A DNA stretch of 58,260 bases from Acidobacteriota bacterium (GTDB lineage Bacteria; Acidobacteriota; Holophagae; Thermotomaculales; Thermotomaculaceae): assembly GCA_013151025.1 (NCBI GenBank), contig JAADJC010000039.1, positions 1 through 58,260 of the forward strand. The letters are read 5' to 3'. The translations under genes were made by a program, and so were the position numbers. The notes below the pieces were generated by a model. It ran no database searches. It saw only the letters and a program-made list of their open reading frames with translations, and was not told where the DNA came from. Within the stretch, counting starts at the first letter, position 1; the number at the start of each line of letters is the position of its first letter. This document shows, in pieces, positions 33,279 to 41,513 of this stretch.

Positions 33279-35708
33279 ATGAAACGAATCTGGTTGATCG
33301 GATGTTTTCTTATCTTTGTACTGCCGGTTCGTCCGGCGACACTGGCATTGCACCCGGTGTTGACTGCGAAACTGGCTCCCGGCGTGACCATGCTTACCGG
33401 AATTTCTCCTGAAGTCGGGGATAAATTGACGGAGTTACCCTCAGACGTGGTGTTTCAGAAGTCGGACACGATCACTCTTTCGGGAGAGGGTACGGTAGTG
33501 GCAATCTGCTATCTGAATGTTCCGCGATTTCAGACAGCTTCCTTCAAGGTGGAAAAGGGTGTGCAGGCAAGGCTGTTCCTTGATGACAAGCCGGTGAAGC
33601 CTGATACATCGCTGGTGTTTGAAACCGGGGGGCACATGGTAACCATGCTGTTGAAAGGGAAACCCGCCGCCGAGGGTGCTGAGCCGGTGACAATTGACGG
33701 ACTGGAAGCAAGTATAAAAGTAAGGGCTGAAAGGCCCTTTTCCCATCTGGATTACACCAGAATGGTCAGTCCCGGCTATTTCATTGCCAGCCGGGACGGG
33801 GGATTTGTAGCTGTAATATTATCCAAGCGGGACAAAAAAGGAGAACGGCAGGGTTCCCTGGATGTGATTCGCCTGGATGGCGAACAAATTCAGAGCCATG
33901 AAATTGAAGGCGCACGGCAACCGGTTTTTTCCAGTGACAACAAGCGACTTTACTATGTTATTGGCAAAAAAATTATGGTGCTGGATCTTGATTCCATGGA
34001 TCAATGCCTTGTCCGGTTGATGGAAAAGCCGATTTCCGGGCTGACAGTGTCAAAAGACGGCCGATTCCTCTATTTTATTGTTCGGGATAGGTTCAAACAG
34101 AAAAAGAAGGGAGACTATTCACTCTGGACCCGGATGGAACAGAAGCGGCCGGAGTGGCTGAGCAAGTCTTTTCTTTTCTCGCTCTCTACGGATGGAGTTG
34201 TGCTTCGGAAACTCTATGGCCCGGTCTCCATTTCCGCGTATGATTTACGGAAGAATCATGTTGTGCTGTCACTGAGTGAGGATATTGACCGGTACCCGTG
34301 GTCTTCATTCAGAGTTGTGGATTTGAATCTGGAAACACTGGCAGCTCAGCAGGTCGGCGCCTACAGCCGTAGTTTTGACGAAGTGAAATATCTTGACGAT
34401 AAAACGGTACTGTTTATATCTCAGCGCCGCCCCTACCGGGAAGGCCAACAGACCAATTATTACGATAAAGCGTTGTTTACACTTGACATGGAAAGTGGCG
34501 AAATCCATTGTGTATCTTCAGACGCGATGTTCAGTCCCGGTATTGACATTATCTATACCCGCCAGACCTCCGATACACTCCAGAAGGTGAAAGACGGTGA
34601 AGTGATGTTCATTGCCACCCTGGACGGTAAAGGAGCGGTGTTCCGGTACAAAGACGGTGAGGTTTCGAAAGTGGACATGCCTGGCGGTGTGGTGAATGGA
34701 TTCTGTCCGACAGCCGCCGGGACATTGTTCCAGTCCTCGGCCATTGATCAGTACCCGAGCCTTTATCTTGAAAAGAAGAAAGTTGTAGATTTTCAGGACA
34801 CTTCTCTGGAAAAAGGAGAGTTGGCTCCGTTTAAAGAATTTACATTCAAATCGAAAAACGGGTACAAAATTCACAACAGCCTCGTGTATCCCGCCAACTT
34901 TGAACCGGGAAAGACCTATCCGTTGATTGTCTTTTATTACGGCGGCGTAATTCCCTGCGGCCCGGTATTTCACCCGACTTTTCAGTGGTTGTCCGGGAAT
35001 GGATACTTTGTGTTGCTGACCACACCCCGTGGCGCAATCGGACGGGGCGAGAAATTTGCCGCAGAACACGCCAATGAATGGGGCGAGAAATCTGCAGCGG
35101 ACCTGATTGAGGCGGCGGCATACACGGCAAAACATGAGCCATCGGTGGACGGGGAGCGGATGGGGGCCTATAGCGGCAGTTACGGTGGATTCCTTGCCAT
35201 GTCGCTGGCCACAAAAACCACCTTGTTCAAGGCGCTGATTTCAGAATATGGTATCAGCAATATCACATCTTATTGGGGTGCCGGTTACTGGGGCTATCTC
35301 TACGGCATGACCGCACTGGCGGGTTCTTATCCATGGAATGCCAGGGACGTATTTGTGGATAAATCTCCGCTATTCCATGCAGACAAGATAAAAACACCGC
35401 TTCTTCTGATGCATGGAGACGCAGACACAAATGTACCTGTTGTGGAGTCGGACCAGATGTTCACGGCATTGAAAGTGCTGGGGAAGAAAACAGCCTATGT
35501 GCGTTTCTTTGGAGAGAACCACGGGATGAAAGGGAAATTTTCCAATTGGATTGCTCAGGAGGGATTTGTAATGGCCTGGTTTGACAAGTACTTGAAAAAT
35601 GACCCGGCCCACTGGAATTATCTTGTGAAAGAAATAGAGGTAAAGCCCGAACATAAACCATTCAAGGACTATTTTTTCTATGGAGAGAAAGCCCATGACA
35701 AAAATTAA
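33279..35708 (+). CDS. exported prolyl-oligopeptidase family (S9) peptidase
   Basis: An 809-residue exported serine peptidase. Signal peptide 1-19, then a beta-propeller-like region (~130-500), then an alpha/beta hydrolase domain. The catalytic triad is visible as S634 (GSYGG), D716 (HGDADTNVP) and H748 (ENHGM). S9 enzymes trim short peptides, often after Pro or Ala. The start has GAGGAG ahead and the signal peptide follows. Its last 14 bases overlap the MocA oxidoreductase start. Confidence 0.93.
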   Translation: MKRIWLIGCFLIFVLPVRPATLALHPVLTAKLAPGVTMLTGISPEVGDKLTELPSDVVFQKSDTITLSGEGTVVAICYLNVPRFQTASFKVEKGVQARLFLDDKPVKPDTSLVFETGGHMVTMLLKGKPAAEGAEPVTIDGLEASIKVRAERPFSHLDYTRMVSPGYFIASRDGGFVAVILSKRDKKGERQGSLDVIRLDGEQIQSHEIEGARQPVFSSDNKRLYYVIGKKIMVLDLDSMDQCLVRLMEKPISGLTVSKDGRFLYFIVRDRFKQKKKGDYSLWTRMEQKRPEWLSKSFLFSLSTDGVVLRKLYGPVSISAYDLRKNHVVLSLSEDIDRYPWSSFRVVDLNLETLAAQQVGAYSRSFDEVKYLDDKTVLFISQRRPYREGQQTNYYDKALFTLDMESGEIHCVSSDAMFSPGIDIIYTRQTSDTLQKVKDGEVMFIATLDGKGAVFRYKDGEVSKVDMPGGVVNGFCPTAAGTLFQSSAIDQYPSLYLEKKKVVDFQDTSLEKGELAPFKEFTFKSKNGYKIHNSLVYPANFEPGKTYPLIVFYYGGVIPCGPVFHPTFQWLSGNGYFVLLTTPRGAIGRGEKFAAEHANEWGEKSAADLIEAAAYTAKHEPSVDGERMGAYSGSYGGFLAMSLATKTTLFKALISEYGISNITSYWGAGYWGYLYGMTALAGSYPWNARDVFVDKSPLFHADKIKTPLLLMHGDADTNVPVVESDQMFTALKVLGKKTAYVRFFGENHGMKGKFSNWIAQEGFVMAWFDKYLKNDPAHWNYLVKEIEVKPEHKPFKDYFFYGEKAHDKN

Positions 35709-36636
35709 AACAGCTGTGATCGGTACCGGGCATCTGGGCGGTTTCCACGCCCGGGTACTTAGTGTACTGAAAAATTGCGAATTCGTGTGTGTAGTAGATG
35801 TGGATGAGGAAAGGGGCCGGGAAATTGCAGTAAAGTATAACGTGCCGTATGTCCGGGATTTTCGCCGTGTAGTTGGCGAGGTGGATGCGGTAACCATTGC
35901 GACCCCGACGATGTATCATTTTGACGTCGCTCGATTTTTCATTGAAAACAAGATTCATGTGATGGTGGAAAAGCCCATCACCGCAAATGTAGACGAAGCC
36001 GAACAACTCATTGAAATGGCCAATCATCGCAATGTAAAGCTCCAGGTTGGGCACATAGAACGGTTCAATCGGGCCTTTACTGCGTTAAAAGAGAATGTGA
36101 CCACACCATGGATGATCCGGGCCAACCGGTATGCACCCTTTACCGGGAGAAGTACGGATATTGACGTGGTGCTGGATCTGATGATTCACGACATGGACCT
36201 GGTATTTGCACTGGACGGTTCTCCGGTGAAACGGATTACCGTGAAAGGCACGAAGGTGGTTACAGAAAAAACCGACATTGCCTTCGCAATGGTAGAGCTT
36301 GAATCCGGTTGCATTGCAGAATTAAATGTCAGTCGGGTGGCATCAGAACGGGAGCGGAGCCTCAAGGTCTTTGACGGAGACGTCAACACCTACTACAGTG
36401 CCGACCTGAACAACCGAAAGCTGAAAAAGATGTTTTTCAGGGACAAGCAGATGGTTAGTCATCCGCTTCCTGTGGAAGACCGGGATCAGTTGGAGGCGGA
36501 AATCGCTTCTTTTCTCGACAGCATCATCTCTAACCGTCCGGTTGAAGTTTCCGGGGAAGACGGGCTCAAGGCTCTTCTCTACACAAAAGAAGTTTCCGAT
36601 ATGGCTGCTTCCGGTAAATGCTTCACCGAATTTTAA
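35695..36636 (+). CDS. Gfo/Idh/MocA-family oxidoreductase
   Basis: A 313-residue NAD(P)-dependent dehydrogenase. The Rossmann start TAVIGTGHLGGFHARVL and the EKPITANVDEAEQL block (conserved Lys) are typical, with the HD pair in MIHDMD. Substrates are usually sugars, inositols or, in some Gram-negatives, UDP-linked sugars. In related gene orders a MocA-type gene sits with lipid A genes, but nothing here fixes the substrate. ATG at 35695 (GGAGAG ahead) lies inside the S9 gene. Confidence 0.9.
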   Translation: MTKIKTAVIGTGHLGGFHARVLSVLKNCEFVCVVDVDEERGREIAVKYNVPYVRDFRRVVGEVDAVTIATPTMYHFDVARFFIENKIHVMVEKPITANVDEAEQLIEMANHRNVKLQVGHIERFNRAFTALKENVTTPWMIRANRYAPFTGRSTDIDVVLDLMIHDMDLVFALDGSPVKRITVKGTKVVTEKTDIAFAMVELESGCIAELNVSRVASERERSLKVFDGDVNTYYSADLNNRKLKKMFFRDKQMVSHPLPVEDRDQLEAEIASFLDSIISNRPVEVSGEDGLKALLYTKEVSDMAASGKCFTEF

Positions 36637-37535
36637 GAGAGATCGTCGAAAAATCACTGGCACCCGCTGTGGATTGCCTTGTCAGCCGGGACGGTGAAAT
36701 AGTCTTTCGGGAACGCTTCCCTTGCGATGGGCAACCATTGTTGTTCGATACGGCATCCCTGACCAAGCCCCTTGTAACCTTTCCCCTTGTTCGAAATAGG
36801 CTGGGGGAATTGAATACGCCGATAAACGAGATACTGCCGGAAGCCGGAATCTCGGCGACGCTGGGCGAACTCTTGGGCCACAAGGCCGGGTTGAAACCTT
36901 GGCTTCCCATCTATCTGTTTGAAGAAAACTATTTATCCACCATCCGCCAAAGGGGACTCGAGCCTGCAGGGAAATCTAAAAAAGCTGTGTACTCTTGCCT
37001 GGGGTACATCCTTTTGTCCCGGGCAGTGGCTCGTGTGGTGGGGAATCCGTATGGGGAAATCGTGCGGGATTTTCTGAAAGACTATCCCGGTTGCGAAGTG
37101 AATCCCGGGCCAAGGCCGGATGTCGCACCTACAGAACACGGCAATCAATACGAATTAAAACTGGCAGCGGAATTCGTAGCTGATCCGGATCGTTCCCTTT
37201 TTCGTCTGGACCGGGATATTCACGGGGAAACCCACGACCTCAACGCCTTTCACGATGGAGGAATTTCCGGTAATGCCGGTCTTTTTGCCACCGCAAAGGG
37301 TGCAATGAAATTACTGCAGGCACTATTACACATGGAAGACGTTTTTCTGCCATTGATGGAAGGCCCGGGATATCGGTATCATCTGGGATTTACCGGTACC
37401 GGCATTGCAGTTTCAGAAGATTGCCGGACAGTGGCGGTATTTCTATCCAACCGGGTGCATCCTGAAGTCGGCCCCGGAGATTTCAGCGCCGTACGTCATG
37501 ACGTGTTTTGTGCCGTCATGGAGATGTTTGCATGA
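36618..37535 (+). CDS. beta-lactamase-family serine hydrolase, cytoplasmic
   Basis: A 305-residue penicillin-binding-fold hydrolase with no signal peptide. SxxK is TASLTK (~47-52), the second motif is YSC, and a third region reads HDGGISGNAGLFAT and YHLGFTGTG. These are typical of the esterase/transpeptidase-like class C group, whose substrates vary. The start overlaps the MocA gene by 19 bases with only a weak ribosome site, so it relies on coupling. The stop overlaps the next ATG (ATGA). Confidence 0.88.
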   Translation: MLHRILREIVEKSLAPAVDCLVSRDGEIVFRERFPCDGQPLLFDTASLTKPLVTFPLVRNRLGELNTPINEILPEAGISATLGELLGHKAGLKPWLPIYLFEENYLSTIRQRGLEPAGKSKKAVYSCLGYILLSRAVARVVGNPYGEIVRDFLKDYPGCEVNPGPRPDVAPTEHGNQYELKLAAEFVADPDRSLFRLDRDIHGETHDLNAFHDGGISGNAGLFATAKGAMKLLQALLHMEDVFLPLMEGPGYRYHLGFTGTGIAVSEDCRTVAVFLSNRVHPEVGPGDFSAVRHDVFCAVMEMFA

Positions 37536-38386
37536 AACGGGAAGTTTCCTTGACAGAAGCCTTTTTTATGGCGCTCATCGTATTGTTGATTTTCTTTGTG
37601 ACAGCAGACAAAACCATGTTTCGAGCCATGAGGGTGGAATTTCAGCCCGATATGCAGGCCAATGTGAAAAAAAACAAATCCATTAAATTTACTTTTGTGG
37701 ATCTACCCGATGACAAAGAATCTCCGAATCCCACCGCGAAGCTGTATTCCGACATCAGTCGGAAAGCCGCCGGAGGTATCGGTGCACCATCTCAGAATGC
37801 GTTATCCAAAGGAAATACGTCATCGGTGGTGATACACAAAGGAGCAAAAGTCAATCAACGGGAAATGAAACAGCGGCCGGCACCGGTCTCCCGTGCAAAA
37901 CAGATGGCTGAGAAAAAGGAGCAGGGCAAAACCGGGCTGGAACAGGCGGGGAAATCTGGCAAAGCCAGCAAAGCAAAGCCATTAGTAGATGTAAGCCGCA
38001 TATTTTCCGCAACAAACCCTGAAATATATGACAGCAAAAATGGCGGACAGGTAATACCGGGCAATTTTTCCATTGATACCCAAGGGTTTGATCTTGGCCC
38101 CTATGCGAAAAAGGTACAGCAAATTGTGCGAGCCAACTGGAAGGTACCGGAAGTTGCGCGTAATCTGTACCTTAAAGGGCTAGTTGTCATTGCCTTCGAC
38201 ATCCTGAAAGACGGCGCCATTCGGAATATTGAGCTTCTGAAAAAAACCAGTGTTGACCCGATGGATATGTCGGCGGAGTTTGCCATTAAATACTCGAATC
38301 CATTTCCACCCTTGCCTGATTTCATCAAGCAGGATAAAATCCATGTGAAGTGGTCGTTCTACTACAATGAAAGACCGGAGGATTGA
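37532..38386 (+). CDS. TonB-family energy transducer-like protein
   Basis: A 284-residue protein anchored by one N-terminal membrane helix (~8-27). A long periplasmic linker rich in K, Q and A follows (~55-165), then a C-terminal TonB-like domain (~195-275: YAKKVQQIVRANWKVPEVA then LKGLVVIAFDILKDGAIRNIELLKK). It would link inner-membrane energy to outer-membrane receptors or stabilise the envelope. No ExbB/ExbD genes are adjacent. It overlaps the serine hydrolase by 4 bases. Confidence 0.85.
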   Translation: MKREVSLTEAFFMALIVLLIFFVTADKTMFRAMRVEFQPDMQANVKKNKSIKFTFVDLPDDKESPNPTAKLYSDISRKAAGGIGAPSQNALSKGNTSSVVIHKGAKVNQREMKQRPAPVSRAKQMAEKKEQGKTGLEQAGKSGKASKAKPLVDVSRIFSATNPEIYDSKNGGQVIPGNFSIDTQGFDLGPYAKKVQQIVRANWKVPEVARNLYLKGLVVIAFDILKDGAIRNIELLKKTSVDPMDMSAEFAIKYSNPFPPLPDFIKQDKIHVKWSFYYNERPED

Positions 38387-38391
38387 GCGGA

Positions 38392-39189
38392 ATGAATCAA
38401 CACCTGTTGACAGTATTTAAAAAACTGAGGCACATTTTTAACAACTTCTATAAGAAGAATGTATTTACACTGGCGGCTGCAGTGTCCTACTATGCTTTTC
38501 TTGCCATATTCCCTTTCTTTATCCTCCTGATCTATATCTCTACAATGTTGTTCCAGGAGAGTGTGTCACTTCTGAAACTGGAACAATATCTGAAACTCTT
38601 TCCCCCGGCCATTTCTCAAGTTGTAATCGGCAACGTGGATAGCATCGTCAGCAGTGGCCGGGTATTCTCTGCCATCAGCGCCATTGCCGTATTCTATTTT
38701 GCCTTTCGGGTATTCAGTGTTATGGAACAGGCCCTGAGTATCATATTTGAAACCCATGAAGCCCGAAGCACCTGGAAAGCTACGCTGAAATCCTTTGTAT
38801 TTTTTCTGGTAACCGCCTTTGTGTTGCTCATCCTGTTCTTTTCCGGTTCCACCTTTTTTGTCATCAGCAAGAAACTGGAAACATTGCCCTTTGTCAATGA
38901 ATACACCGTCATCCTGCTGGCCCAGATTTTCCTGGAAACAATTTTTTTCGCCCTTTCTTACAAATACATGAGTCATGTGCATCTTTCGTTCCGGAAAGCA
39001 CTCATTGGCGGATTTGTCGCCACTATACTGTGGGAAATTCTGAAACACATCTTCGGCTTCTATATCGTGTCCATCAAACTCTATTCCCTGGTCTACGGTT
39101 CCATTGGTTCATTGATTCTACTGATTCTGTGGATCTACTACTCCATCCTGATTTACCTCTTTGGCGCCGAAGTCGCAAAGGATATGTAG
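38392..39189 (+). CDS. YihY/BrkB-family inner-membrane protein
   Basis: A 265-residue protein with about six transmembrane helices and the family signature FTLAAAVSYYAFLAIFPFF near residue 25. Historically named RNase BN, it is now regarded as a membrane protein of uncertain function. ATG at 38392 has CGGAGGA about 8 bases before it; a TTG three codons earlier is possible. Its TAG stop is part of the hairpin that follows. Confidence 0.92.
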   Translation: MNQHLLTVFKKLRHIFNNFYKKNVFTLAAAVSYYAFLAIFPFFILLIYISTMLFQESVSLLKLEQYLKLFPPAISQVVIGNVDSIVSSGRVFSAISAIAVFYFAFRVFSVMEQALSIIFETHEARSTWKATLKSFVFFLVTAFVLLILFFSGSTFFVISKKLETLPFVNEYTVILLAQIFLETIFFALSYKYMSHVHLSFRKALIGGFVATILWEILKHIFGFYIVSIKLYSLVYGSIGSLILLILWIYYSILIYLFGAEVAKDM

Positions 39190-39345
39190 TCTGCGCCAAC
39201 GGCGCAGACTACGTGATGGGTGATGAGTGAAGGGTGAAGGGGGAAGGGTTGGGAAAGGACGGAGAAGGGACTATTTCCCGATCTTATTTTCTATTCTGCC
39301 GCCCACGCCCACGCGCAACGCCCACGGAGGAAGGATTGACTGATG
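39187..39345. repeat. hairpin-capped intergenic low-complexity element
   Basis: A perfect 11-bp inverted repeat (TAGTCTGCGCC 39187-39197, GGCGCAGACTA 39201-39211) starts at the yihY stop codon and lacks a T tract. It is followed by GTGATGGGTGATGAGTGAAGGG and GGGAAGGG words, then CGCCCACGCCCACGCGC. Same style as the other gaps. Confidence 0.55.
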
Positions 39346-39373
39346 AATAGTGATAAAGAAAGCGGGAGGAAAT

Positions 39374-39778
39374 ATGACTGAGAATACAGCTGGACCCAAA
39401 GGAAAATTGATACTCCGCACGTTGGCCATGCCGGCGGATACGAACTCCAAAGGGGATATTTTCGGCGGCTGGATCATGTCCCAGATGGACATCGCCGGGG
39501 GCATCATGTCCCAGGAGATTGCCAACTCCAGAATGGTTACAGTGGCGGTGGATTCAATGAAATTTATTCACCCGGTGCTGGTGGGAGATGTCGTCGGCTG
39601 CTATGGCTCAGTTGTTCGAATCGGCAACACATCCATCACCCTTGAGCTGGAGGTATGGGTGCAGTCAGTCGGCCGCCAGGAAGACGGAGAATCCCGAAGC
39701 CTCAAAGTTACCGAAGCCGCCTTCACCTACGTAGCCATCGACAAAAATGGAAAAAAGAAATCCATTTCCAATAAATAG
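39374..39778 (+). CDS. acyl-CoA thioesterase, YciA/hotdog family
   Basis: A 134-residue hotdog-fold thioesterase. The motif PADTNSKGDIFGGWIMSQMDIAGG is conserved through the catalytic Asn/Asp region and the central helix, as in YciA/BACH acyl-CoA hydrolases. It splits acyl-CoA to acid and CoA. ATG at 39374 follows GGGAGGA. It is a single-gene unit between two repeat-bearing gaps and converges on the selenoprotein gene. Confidence 0.93.
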   Translation: MTENTAGPKGKLILRTLAMPADTNSKGDIFGGWIMSQMDIAGGIMSQEIANSRMVTVAVDSMKFIHPVLVGDVVGCYGSVVRIGNTSITLELEVWVQSVGRQEDGESRSLKVTEAAFTYVAIDKNGKKKSISNK

Positions 39779-39880
39779 CGACCTGCCTCTGATATGAATC
39801 ATGGAATTTGTTGATGTTTCGCGAAGTCCCTATCGTTTTCATGTGTTCAGCAAACGACAGTTAGGGAAAGCGGGGTGCAG

Positions 39881-39995
39881 TCAATCGGCTCCGGGCGCCG
39901 GATGTTAAATGAAAAAAAGACGAGGAAGTTACCAGTTTCTGTTTTCCCTTTCTTTTTTCAGCTCAACCTTGCTTTCTACTCAAACTTAAACTTGG
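39881..39995. repeat. intergenic low-complexity element with GC cap (family A)
   Basis: CCGGGCGCCGGATGTTAAATG, then AAAAGACGAGG, then TTTCTGTTTTCCC and GCTCAACCTTGC words. Order and wording parallel the element at 46.8 kb. Confidence 0.55.
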
Positions 39996-40005
39996 CTGCT
40001 CCTTC

Positions 40006-40020
40006 AGCCGCAACGCGGCC
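40006..40020 (-). promoter_or_regulatory. SECIS-like hairpin for the second UGA
   Basis: On the minus-strand transcript, GGCCGC-GUU-GCGGCU forms a 5-bp stem plus a G-U pair with a three-base loop starting with G. The loop begins 18 nucleotides after UGA codon 68 (40035-40033), within the spacing reported for bacterial SECIS elements, and lies beyond the stop codon. Confidence 0.55.
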
Positions 40021-40023
40021 GGG

Positions 40024-40236
40024 TCAGACGCCTCATGTGCCGCCTTCAAAGCCGATGCTTACACGGCCTTCGGTTACGATGACAGGGACCTGGCGGATTC
40101 CGCCGGAGAGCCGCAACATTTCGTTAAGTTTATCCGGGTCTTTTTTTACGTTGTAATAGGTTGCTTCCGGGTACGCCGACCTGGCGCCGTCGGTATGCGG
40201 TCATCCGTGCTTGCCGTAGATAATCCGTTCCGCCAT
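40024..40236 (-). CDS. glutaredoxin-like selenoprotein, Uxx-star family, two in-frame UGA
   Basis: A 70-residue thioredoxin-fold protein visible only if UGA is read as selenocysteine (U). The N-terminus reads MAERIIYGKHG-U12-PHTDGAR: a beta strand followed by a U-P-H-T active site in the place of the glutaredoxin CxxC. The middle has YNVKKDPDKL and a cis-Pro strand (GGIRQVPVIV), as in NrdH/GrxC-type proteins. The end reads GFEGGT-U68-GV-stop, i.e. Sec, two residues, stop, the feature that names this family. GGGAGGG lies 5 bases before the ATG and an extended -10 promoter lies about 35 bases upstream. Coding continues with glutaredoxin-like sequence past both UGAs, which chance would not give. 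Hairpins follow each UGA. SelD is encoded in the same window. The redox partner is unknown. It is convergent with the thioesterase and divergent from the sigma operon. Confidence 0.9.
40176..40193 (-). promoter_or_regulatory. SECIS-like hairpin for the first UGA
   Basis: Transcript CCGAC (40193-40189) pairs with GUCGG (40180-40176) around an 8-base loop starting GG. Outer bases allow partial extension. The loop begins 12 nucleotides after UGA codon 12 (40203-40201), slightly closer than most bacterial SECIS elements. Confidence 0.45.
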
Positions 40237-40268
40237 TTTTCCCTCCCGTACAATATGAATTCCCAAAC

Positions 40269-40277
40269 AGTATAGCA
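40269..40277 (-). promoter_or_regulatory. extended -10 promoter of the selenoprotein gene
   Basis: Minus strand TGC-TATACT (40277-40269), about 33 bases before the ATG; the -35 is weak. The same extended -10 precedes the EAL gene. Confidence 0.5.
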
Positions 40278-40417
40278 CTTCGAAGCAGTGTAAGTGCGAG
40301 TGAACGTGTGGGAGGGAGGCGATTTTGTCCTTGAGGATGGTGGATGATTCAGAAAGGAACAAAAGACAAGAATGGATATTACCTGTTCTTACTCAAACTT
40401 AAATCTGAACTTAGACT

Positions 40418-40460
40418 TGCATCTCCCTTCGGATCTGTTCCAGGTCCGAAGGGAGATGCA
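40418..40460. repeat. perfect 16-bp inverted repeat (hairpin), no T tract
   Basis: TGCATCTCCCTTCGGA (40418-40433) and its exact complement (40445-40460) flank an 11-base loop. It stands in the divergent gap between the selenoprotein and the sigma operon. There is no T run on either side, so it is not an ordinary terminator. The flanks carry ACTCAAACTTAAA words shared with the element at 39.9 kb. Confidence 0.85.
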
Positions 40461-40523
40461 GATTTCTGTCAACCATTTTCGCCGTTGGTTCGTACTATAG
40501 GTGTAGAAGAAGGGAGGGGGAAG

Positions 40524-40940
40524 ATGGGAAGCAAAATTCGAAACACATTTTTAATTCTGATCGCATTGACATTCACCGCATGCCCACAATTGAGTGTAAG
40601 CCATGTGGATGGCTTTCCCCATGAGGCGTTCCAGGGAGCGAAACAGCAGATAGCATCTATTACCAATGCAAATCCGAGGCGAAGCGGCGAGGCAAGTGAA
40701 ATACACCTGCTGGTCTTTGACGGTGCGGACGGAGACCTGGTGCGGATCGTTGTGCCTTTGACTATGGTGGAATGGGGTGTGGATTTTGCGAAAGGATCCG
40801 TGGATTCGGATGACTTTGAAGGCCAGTTGAATCCCCTGGAGCATATGTCTCCACAAGATTTGAGGAAGCTGGGTCCTGGACTACTGGTCCAAGTGGATGA
40901 TGAAAGCGAGGATTCCCACGTATTGATCTGGTTGAGTTAG
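40524..40940 (+). CDS. lipoprotein with the C-terminal module shared in the sigma operon
   Basis: A 138-residue lipoprotein: signal helix with lipobox FTACPQL (Cys ~20). The C-terminal ~75 residues (IHLLVFDG... VRIVVPLTMVEWG ... GPGLLVQVDDES ... HVLIWLS) follow the same strand-helix-strand pattern as the ends of the proteins at 42277 and 43137. AGGGAGGGGGAAG precedes the ATG. It leads the ECF sigma operon (gap 27 bases), so it is probably a target or sensor part of that envelope system (inference). Confidence 0.75.
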   Translation: MGSKIRNTFLILIALTFTACPQLSVSHVDGFPHEAFQGAKQQIASITNANPRRSGEASEIHLLVFDGADGDLVRIVVPLTMVEWGVDFAKGSVDSDDFEGQLNPLEHMSPQDLRKLGPGLLVQVDDESEDSHVLIWLS

Positions 40941-40967
40941 TCCGGGTAGCCGCCGGCGGAGGTGAGG

Positions 40968-41513
40968 TTGAAGAAACACCCGGGCAATCTCTCAATCCTG
41001 GAAGGCCGGGAAGAACGGGAGCGATTTCATAAGTTGTTTGTGGAACATCGGGATGCGGTGTTCAGAATGGCGTACGCCATTCTGAGAAACCGGGAGGAAG
41101 CAATGGACATTGTGCAGGACACTTATCTGAAAGCAATAGAGAAGGGCAGACAGCTCAGGAAGTCATCTTCGGTGAAGGGTTGGCTCTTGAAAGTTGCCCG
41201 AAATCTGTCCATTGACCGGTATCGGCGCCAGAAATCAGTCCCGTTGGAGACGGCGGAATCCATTCAGGCTCTGCAGTTTGCCAGAGAGGGCCAGTCCAGC
41301 GCCATGACCCTGGATCTGAAAGATGTGATCCGGGAGGTTTTCCCTGATCTTCCGCCCCGGGAACAGGAAGTTTTCGCGCTGAGATATTACGAGGATATGA
41401 CATTCCGTGAAATCTCGGTTTCTCTGGGAGTTACGGAAGGGACGGTGAAGACATTGCATCATCGGGTACTCACCCGAATCCGCGCGCTGGTGGCAGGGAA
41501 ATGGGGGAAATGA
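40968..41513 (+). CDS. ECF-type RNA polymerase sigma factor
   Basis: A 181-residue group 4 sigma factor. Region 2 (~20-85: VFRMAYAILRNREEAMDIVQDTYLKA) binds core polymerase and the -10. Region 4 (~125-178: LPPREQEVFALRYYEDMTFREIS...GTVKTLHHRVLTRIR) reads the -35. TTG at 40968 is used because GGAGG lies 5 bases before it; a GTG at 40962 overlaps that site. The anti-sigma gene overlaps its stop. It probably controls envelope-stress genes, including this operon (inference). Confidence 0.92.
   Translation: MKKHPGNLSILEGREERERFHKLFVEHRDAVFRMAYAILRNREEAMDIVQDTYLKAIEKGRQLRKSSSVKGWLLKVARNLSIDRYRRQKSVPLETAESIQALQFAREGQSSAMTLDLKDVIREVFPDLPPREQEVFALRYYEDMTFREISVSLGVTEGTVKTLHHRVLTRIRALVAGKWGK

Noticed and set aside
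39187-39211. Hairpin at the yihY stop as an intrinsic terminator
   Set aside because: Perfect stem but no T tract on either strand; kept as part of an intergenic element.
40021-40026. The final UGA of the selenoprotein (codon 71) as a third selenocysteine
   Set aside because: The family ends at Sec plus two residues, and the downstream codons lose glutaredoxin character and run into the repeat element.
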